This document shows positions 57,593 through 64,000 of a stretch of DNA of 64,000 nt, piece by piece. The stretch comes from Rosa chinensis (lineage: Eukaryota > Streptophyta > Magnoliopsida > Rosales > Rosaceae). Below the pieces are notes generated by a model, which was given only the letters and a program-made list of their open reading frames with translations, ran no database searches and had not been told where the DNA came from. Positions within the stretch are counted from its first letter, which is position 1. Each line of letters opens with the position of its first letter. The translations under genes were made by a program, and so were the position numbers. The stretch is taken from the NCBI RefSeq assembly GCF_002994745.2, contig NC_037090.1:25719501-25783500 (forward strand). Direction: 5' to 3'.

Positions 57593-59039
57593 CACTATGC
57601 CAAAATCCTTATCAGACGACAGACAGAAACTGTTGTCTGATTTGGAGTGCCACCGTTGTAGAGCGAGCCGTTGTCTGTTGAAAATTCAGACAACGGTGGA
57701 ACACAGTTGTCTGATAAACAAACAGGCAACGGGTATGTGTTATAACTGTTGTGTGATGGCTCGACAGATAGCTTGGCAGATGCCATGCGCAGCAGTTGAA
57801 GCGCTGCCTTCAGACAACAGTGCTTGGTTTCAAGCTGTTGTATGTTAAGCATATCAGACAACATACTTTTATTTTTTGTGTTGTCTGATTGATCCTCAAA
57901 CTTCAGTGCTTAGACTATATCTGTTGTATGATCAACATTTGGGACAACGGAGTTCAATTGCAACTGTTGTCTGATTTAGTTTTTGGACAACAGAGTTCAA
58001 TTGCTTCTGTTATGTGAGTATAAATTAGAAGAGATTGATTTGTTAAAAACTGATGTGTGATATGAACGATTGCAGTGTGTTTGTCCCAATTTTGCCCATT
58101 CAGACAACGGGCAGTTGTCATTATATCTCTATTCTGTTGTCTGATTATTTGAACATCCCATTCCTGAATTAAATTGTACATTCATTTGGTCCATTTACCA
58201 AATGAACAGTAGTTCATCAAATATAAACATTGCCAACCATCAAATATAAACTTTGCAAACCACTAATCATTGAAGCCAACATTTCAAATAAGAAAAGCAT
58301 TCTAGTGCATGCCCATCTACTTGGGACATCAAAAAGCTGATACATATATATGTATTGTTCCAAAACATGCCACATGGTGCATGATAATGTACCAGCAGAG
58401 AAGCACAAAAAAGATGCTTTCCATATCAAAATTGTACCAGCAACAAGCGCGCTACTTCAAGGCTCATGCACATATGTGTTGACAACAAACTTCCCCCACT
58501 CATTTCGCACTTGATCAATATCCGGTTGGCTGCTGCCTCTCCTCTCCTACTGAAATTGATTTAATATATCAAAGGGTTTACTTAATCATTTTGATGAATG
58601 AGGCATGAACATAATAACAAAGTTATGAGAAATTAAGTCAAGTGACTATATTTTCTCTGCCAGATTTTTGTACCCGCCAAATTTTCATACCAAACTAACT
58701 AACTGCCAGATTTTTGTACCTAAACATGAGAAGCGAAGGCATGCCACTGAGAATCATATGAATGGTTAAATAAAATTACCATGCTTAGGACTCAAAAACT
58801 TACAGTTAACACAAAAGATCCCTATATAAATTAAAATCACTGAACTAGACACAGAGTCAACATTAGTAGTTTTGAACATAAAATTCTGAACAAAGCATGT
58901 TACGTGTATCCCATAAAAGCTAAGTCAACCAACAATATATTCTGACAAGGAAATTTACAGATCCGGTTCCTCTTTTACTAAGAAGAAACCCCATGCTATT
59001 AGTTATTTCAAAGTAGCAAATAGTAATGGCAGTACACAC

Positions 59040-59438
59040 CTGATTTTGCTCAAAAAGTTTGCTAGGACATTATGCTCCCCAAGCAGAACTTCACCTGCTA
59101 TTGGCTTTTGTAAACCCATTATTAGTTTCAGCAAAGTACTCTTGCCACATCCATTTGGGCCAATAATGGCCAGTTTCTCTCCTCTTTCAATTGTGAGATT
59201 TGCTCTGCTAAACAACACCTGGTAGACCACAGATATGGTTGCAATTAATACACACAATTTGCAGATGAATAGATCTTTTTAAGGTGAAAAAAAAATGGCT
59301 TGTAGCACTTTTACTTGTGAACAAAATATGTAAACCCACCTTACCTCCAAATGGAGCAAATCTCCCACTTCTTCCCCATTCAGGAAACTCGATCCTGATC
59401 TGTTTCTTCTTGAACGGCCTTTCAACAAGATCCTCTTC
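59040..59438 (-). pseudogene. Captured ABCF5-like ATPase exons (copy in B2)
   Basis: Same two exons as 53955-54354 on the opposite strand: 59438-59345 and 59218-59040. Walker [10 protein letters not shown] is intact. In this copy one T is missing after VLAN, so the frame shifts and FFEQNQ is lost (reads [10 protein letters not shown]...). That lesion separates the two otherwise near-identical copies. Confidence 0.8.
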
Positions 59439-60734
59439 CTGAAGTATCACTCAAATATTACAGAAAACGCGCGCACGCGCACATATGTGTGTGCGTGTGT
59501 AGAGCAACATAATGTAAATTTTGTGCTCTGTGGTTCTGTAAATTTTGCCTAACTTCTGAGCATGGAGAAATGAGCAATGCTTGGGATTTAATGGTTACCA
59601 TGATCAGGAGAACACAGAAAAGTAAACAACAATTACAATAGTTCAGAAAAATTAAACTGTGATAATTTCATTCTAAGTTCAATTGCAGTTTCAGCAACTA
59701 AGTTTTTTACCTAACAGATACAATATCTTCACCAATTTGATACTTATAAAAGGCCATTGTTAGTATACTAACCTAACAGAATTATACAGCTTACTATTGT
59801 GTATGTTATACTAACCTTGTATACTAGCCTTTAAATTATTATACTAACCTTTACTAAACGTAGCTGGAAAGGTTGTCTGATACTTATACAGCCCTTGACC
59901 CTCAGAATTTCAAACGCAGCTTACACTACACCAATTTCGGAATCAGACAACACATATCAGACGACAGCAAACATTTTAACTGTCGTCTGAATTAATCAGA
60001 CGACAGCAAGAAATATTCTGTCGTCTAAGTTTTCGAATCCAACAACAGTTTTTTTTTTGCTCTTGTGCAATAACATTTCAGACAATGGTTGATTTTTTTG
60101 ATGTTGTCTGAATGAATTAATTCAGACAACAGTAATTATGTGATGTTGTCCAAGGTTGATTAACACAGTGGTGGATAAAAGATGTTGTCTGATTGTTTTT
60201 AATCACACAACAGTTATTACTTCTCTGTTGTGCAATTACTCTTAATACAATGGTTGAAAAATATGTCGCCTGTTGTTTTGATTCACACAACAGTTTTTCA
60301 GTTGTCTATTGTGTGACTTTATTTTAGACAATGTATTGAAATTGATGTTGTCTGAGTTTTAGGGTTCAATAGTTTGCTCAGCCCGCCTAATTTTTTGTTT
60401 GAAAGTTAAATTTCCCACTTTTTCTTCCCACACATATTCGCACTGCAATTTTGCTCGCCCGCCTCTATTTTTCAGTTGACCTCTCTCTCTCGTTGTGCAT
60501 CTCTTCCCTCTTTTTGAAGTTTGCTATGAAAACCCACGAGATTGAGCTGAGAAAAGAAAACAAAGAAACAAAAAAAACTCTCCCAAAACCTGTCTCTCTC
60601 GTCCTCCCTCTCAATCCATCATAGCAAACATCGAAATTCCCCTACCCGTGTAATCGTCGGATCTTCCACCTTCGAATTTCCGATGGCGTTTCCCTACACA
60701 AACCTCACGCTCTCTCTCTCTCTACCCTCTCCCG

Positions 60735-61010
60735 CGCCCTCTCCGACTTCTCTCCTGTCGACAACGTCTTCGACTACGGCTCCAACGTGGACTCCACCTT
60801 CGACGATGGCGGCCACTTCATTCTGGACTCGTCCATTTCAGATCGCTCAATTTCACTCTGAAACCAAAACCCCAATCCCGATTCCCCCCAAATTTACCAA
60901 ACCGCTAGGGTTTTCCAGCGGTCATCCAGTATGAGTTCCAGATCCGCGAGCCGGGGACCCACATGGTACGACTCCATTTCCAGGGCTTCAATTCTTGTAA
61001 TTTTGATTGA
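60735..61010 (+). pseudogene. Captured malectin-like receptor kinase fragment
   Basis: Reading SDFSPVDNVFDYGSNVDSTF, then ISDRSISL-stop-NQNPNPDSPQIYQTARVF, and after a frameshift VIQYEFQIREPGTHMVRLHF QGF. The PxDNxxxxCGS start, PxxYxTARVF and YxFxIxxxGTHxVRLHFxxF motifs are those of the extracellular malectin-like domain of CrRLK1L (FERONIA-type) kinases. At least one stop and one frameshift. The Cys of DCGS is replaced (DYGS). Kinase domain absent. Confidence 0.6.
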
Positions 61011-61117
61011 AATAATGCTCAGTTTCATGTATATATCAATGGGTTTGTGGTTTTGTAAGTCAGTAACTTTGGATTTGGGGGTGTTATTGGGTCTGGATCG
61101 AGGATCGAATAATTCAG

Positions 61118-61229
61118 GTACCCAATGTATCACTGTTTCATGATCGAGGAAGAAGTGGAGCTTGTGTGGCCACTAATTGACATAAAAAAGACTGGACAAG
61201 TCGATAGGAAAACTCTAACAAAGTGGGTG
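61118..61229 (+). pseudogene. Captured exon, probably MscS-like (MSL10-type) channel
   Basis: Between CAG and GTAAG reads YPMYHCFMIEEEVELVWPLI and DIKKTGQVDRKTLTKWV. Plant MSL proteins have, between their membrane parts, RFMxKEEVDLVxPLIEG followed by TGKIxRKxLxxWVV, an EF-hand-like linker. Match is suggestive but short. The next open stretch, 61333-61617 (GQLFMKEFLVMYAHGEILKF...), I do not recognise. Confidence 0.45.
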
Positions 61230-61869
61230 GTAAGACATTTATCTTATTATGTCTCTTGACTTCCAGAAGTTGTAGTTCTTATTTTTCTTATGGAGGACTT
61301 TTGTTTTGTTTCTGTAGCATGTAATTTATACATTGATCACATCTTTCAATCTAAAAGCAAATATAGCAGGGCAGTTATTCATGAAGGAATTCCTTGTTAT
61401 GTATGCACATGGAGAAATACTTAAATTTGTACTTGATGGAATTTTGTTTGATAAACCTATCACAATAACTGCAAGAATAAAAAGTGAAGAAAGAAATGAA
61501 AGAAGGATTCCAAAACATCCTGGTTATTATCACCACTGTAGTGTGGCTTCTGTTGGTGGAAATTGCAACTACAAAAGTACTTGTCTTCCTCTCATCACAG
61601 CTCGTAGTGGCAGCTAGTAGCTAGTTATCATGGTTCTATGACTTCTATATATTATCTTGTGCTTTTTCCAAAGAAAGACAAGTCTATTGTTTTGTTCTTA
61701 TGAACAATGAAATACTTTCTCTACAGTATAAGCAGCTTGTCTATTTTATTCTCTTCTTTAGTTTAGTAAGTATAGAAGATATTGGCACATTGGAAAGATA
61801 TCAATTTTACGAAACTGCATGCCCTCCTTAATTAATTAGAACATGATGCATAAAGTTCCTTATTTTAGA

Positions 61870-62036
61870 AAAGAGATTGCATGATGCATACGAGAAACTC
61901 TAAAAGACAGGTATCCCACTAGCATCAAAGCAAGTGAATTATAGTCTCATATACAAGGCACTAGAGGAGAATGGAGATAAGGCTACATGTGACGAACTTG
62001 GGATCACTTCGATTGCCTATTCACCTATTGCTCAAG
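61870..62036 (+). pseudogene. Captured aldo-keto reductase exon
   Basis: Reads [45 protein letters not shown], ending at AAG|GTAC. Plastid aldo-keto reductases of the At1g06690 type carry AYEKLKKRGI[14 protein letters not shown]x[26 protein letters not shown], part of the TIM barrel. One TAA replaces a Lys codon. Only this exon is present; the catalytic Tyr/Lys region is missing. Confidence 0.7.
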
Positions 62037-62103
62037 GTACAGTGTGAATTTTTGATGTTTTGCATTCCTTTTAGTAATGCCTTTTCTGACATGTTGCTGC
62101 AAG

Positions 62104-62679
62104 AATATAAGGAGAACCCAGATTATGCACGTTGTGTTGCTATTGTAGCATCTGCATCTTTGAGGGAGATGATAAAACCTGGTGCCTTGGCTATTATTTC
62201 ACCTATAGCAGTTGGTGGGTCAATTATGTTTTTATAAATTTGGGCATGGAGTGGAGATAAGTTTGTTGTTGCTTCCATATTAATTAGATCATGAAGGAAT
62301 AATTATTGCTTGAATCCCTTGCAGGTATTGCGTTCTGAATATTTGGATACTATCCGGAGGCAAAGGAAGTGATTGTCATAAGGGTGCAATTACAGGAGAC
62401 ATGTAAGTCCTGTTGTCCTCCTTTTTCTGTTAATTTGGAGATGTCTAGTGGTACTGTGGCATGGCAGCAGATTTGACCAAGTTCTTATTGTTTTCGTCAT
62501 TATGATTTATCTAATATTCTGTTAATCATTTACCAGTCTCTGAATTCTCAAAAATGATATCCTCTTGTTTGTTTTGCAGAGTGGGAGACCCATTCAAAGA
62601 CACAGCTGGACCGTCACTTCATGTCCTTATTAAAATGCTTGCTACAAAAATGGTGGTCATGGCTCCTGTCTTTCTCTGA
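62104..62679 (+). pseudogene. Captured C-terminal exons of type II H+-pyrophosphatase
   Basis: Exon about 62104-62214: EYKENPDYARCVAIVASASL, REMIKPGALAIISPIAVG. Exon 62326-62402: GGKGSDCHKGAITGD. Exon 62580-62679: [32 protein letters not shown] and stop TGA at 62677. [15 protein letters not shown] is the conserved C-terminal pyrophosphatase motif; ARCVAIVASASLREM is typical of the Golgi type II form (AVP2/VHP2). The middle exon is shortened (TATCCGGAGGCAAAGG joins abruptly), so an internal stretch is lost. The last exon ends with the natural stop. Confidence 0.8.
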
Positions 62680-62689
62680 GTAGTTTATA

Positions 62690-63020
62690 ACAATTCCGGG
62701 ATGGAATGACTTTGTTGAATATATGGATGAATGTATCAGATCTTTACATAAATGAATCTCTTTTGAATGTGTTCTCATTTGGATTCCATATATGCAAAAT
62801 GTAGGCCATTTGAATGCATGTCTCTCAAACCATTATATTCCATCTAAAAACTATTGTCCAATAATTGATCATCATAAAATGCCTAGCAAAAACTATTGTA
62901 TGAGCTATCTAACTATAATACTTTTAAGGACAAAAAGAATGAAAAAGCCATCGTCTGGCAAAACAACAAACAACAGTTTTTTGGAGAAACCTATAATATC
63001 AATAATGGATAGACAATGGG
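62690..63020 (+). other. Right non-coding arm of element F
   Basis: Pyrophosphatase 3' untranslated-like sequence passing into the subterminal repeat zone at about 62960. No gene. Confidence 0.5.
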
Positions 63021-63310
63021 ATTTTCAGCTACATGTTGTCTGACCCAGCCTTCAGACAACAGCAAACATATAAGCACTTGTTGTCTGACACAGCCTTCAG
63101 ACAACAGTAAGAATATAAGCCCCTGTTGTTCTTTCTGGTGTTCAGACAACAGTCATGTAAGCCGCTGATGTTGTGCAAAATTTTCTCAGACGACAGTTAC
63201 GTGCTGTTGTCTGATTATCCATCAGACGGCATTGAGATAGACAACAGCAGAGGGCCTTATCAGACGACAGTGAAAAACTGTCGTCTGATTCATTTATTGG
63301 TGTAGTGTTA

Positions 63311-64000
63311 CTTGAAACTGGAAGTTAACAAACAGTGTCAGTTAGTATATTTCAGGAATGTAAGAACAGAAACTACAAATGATTAACTGAAAGAATAGTC
63401 AGAATTTAAAATTATTAATCATATAGATGCTTCTCAACAAATCCATCTGCGTGCACATTGAAATGATACAGGACCAGTAAAAGGCAAATAACAAAAGAGT
63501 AATCATGGTCAGTAAAAGCACAGGCTACAAAACAAAACCAAATTCCACACATGAACAACTGAATCATATAAACTTCAATTAACAAAAGAAACACCAATTA
63601 CCTGGAAACATGTAACCTAAAATAACAAAACACTATCAAATTATGGGAGTCAATATCCAGAAAAGTAGATGCACAATGTCAGTTCAAAAAATAATGAACA
63701 AAAAAAAAAAAAACATATAGGTCATAACTCCAGAACAACAGAGGAAGAAAAGAGAAAAGCTACTAGCTAATACAAAGGTAGGCAACTAAAATTATAGATA
63801 CATGCCCAACTTGTTACCAAAGTCTCTGGAAAGTGAATACAAGGTAACTATCAAGGTCAACAGTATTACAAATTTAAGCACTGGATGATGAAGCAAAGGG
63901 GTTGAGGGTTATGTTCGCGAGAAGAGGAGTGAGGGAGGAGGACGATGAAGATAAAGAGGGTCTGTGTCTCGGTGAACTAGGAATTATGTATTTTTTTGTT
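63311..64000 (-). other. Non-coding part of B2 to the window end
   Basis: Inverted copy of 52782-53469 in B. The hydrophobic open frame 63597-63415 equals 53183-53365 except for one residue (E-to-A/V level change) and is probably not a gene. Ends inside the duplicated BARD1-like leader. Confidence 0.75.

Larger units (their letters stand above)
59924..63307 (+). mobile_element. CACTA element F, inserted in B2, with four captured genes
   Basis: Ends CACTACACCAATTTCGGAAT (59924) and ATTCATTTATTGGTGTAGTG (to 63307), TTA duplicated at 59921-59923 and 63308-63310. Element B at about 53460-53490 shows the site with a single TTA and no insert, direct proof of the insertion. 3384 bp. Subterminal CAGACAAC/CAGACGAC repeats at 59940-60360 and 63030-63290. 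Inside, in one orientation, are pieces of a malectin-like receptor kinase, an MscS-like channel, an aldo-keto reductase and a type II H+-pyrophosphatase. No transposase. Confidence 0.95.
57593..64000 (-). mobile_element. CACTA element B2, inverted second copy of B, cut by window edge
   Basis: Right terminus, on the plus strand CACTATGCCAAAATCCTTAT, starts at 57593 after TCA. The sequence then follows B backwards from 55801 to 52782 at the window end. Without the inserted element F and its 3-bp duplication the length is 3021 bp against 3020 bp in B, nearly identical. One seen difference is a T6/T5 run in the ABCF exon. The flank (TCA) differs from that of B (TTA), so this is an independent insertion rather than a folded duplicate. 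About 3.5 kb including the left end is outside. Confidence 0.9.

Noticed and set aside
57593..64000. B2 as an assembly or folding artefact of B
   Set aside because: Different target flank (TCA against TTA), a frame-changing T-run difference in the ABCF exon and the F insertion only in B2 show two real insertions.

Overview
The window is repeat-rich nuclear DNA of a flowering plant. I see no complete host gene. Nearly everything recognisable is a transposable element, a nested stack of them, or a host-gene fragment carried inside one. The captured fragments have plant-like introns and best resemble eudicot proteins. The Copia gag type and AT-rich composition would fit Rosaceae, but that is an impression, not a proof. 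All protein names below come from reading translations and from memory of the families, not from a search.

Layout. 1-4347: Copia LTR element on the minus strand, cut by the window edge. 4654-6499: 5' part of a second Copia family, minus strand. 9809-16360: full-length Copia (same family as the first) with 234/235-bp LTRs and target-site duplication (TSD) AAAAC. 17189-about 20900: left end of a CACTA transposon (element E) with host exons. 22133-22265: tRNA-derived SINE. 22394-23341: CACTA terminus with five tandem units of about 144 bp. 23434-31745: two hAT-like shells with elements nested inside (hAT MITE containing a Harbinger element; another hAT-like element containing a MULE, both with perfect TSDs). 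32449-33646: second Harbinger copy. 33742-36662: Copia lacking gag and protease. 36668-38298 and 57034-57592: two diverged copies of an unclassified repeat.

The most interesting part is 38299-64000. Three CACTA elements are nested in one another: C (38299-57030, TSD TCA) contains A (43864-56513, TSD TGT), which contains B (49278-55801, TSD TTA). A second copy of B (B2) lies in opposite orientation from 57593 to beyond the window, and a further CACTA, F (59924-63307, TSD TTA), is inserted in it. The matching site in B is the empty site of F. All share CAGACAAC/GTTGTCTG subterminal repeats and none shows a transposase in the window.

These elements carry pieces of about a dozen unrelated host genes with introns: AP-1 sigma (C); kinesin-10A, a nearly complete run of RPF1/Brix exons and a TBL exon (A); a BARD1/BRCA1 RING finger and an ABCF5-like ATPase (B, the ATPase also in B2); malectin-like receptor kinase, MscS-like channel, aldo-keto reductase and type II H+-pyrophosphatase (F); SUN-domain and DDB1/CPSF-A-like exons (E). 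Taken together this is a cluster of Pack-CACTA gene-capturing elements. The opposed copies B/B2 give an inverted repeat with 3-kb near-identical arms, which could be a source of hairpin RNA against the genes they sampled.
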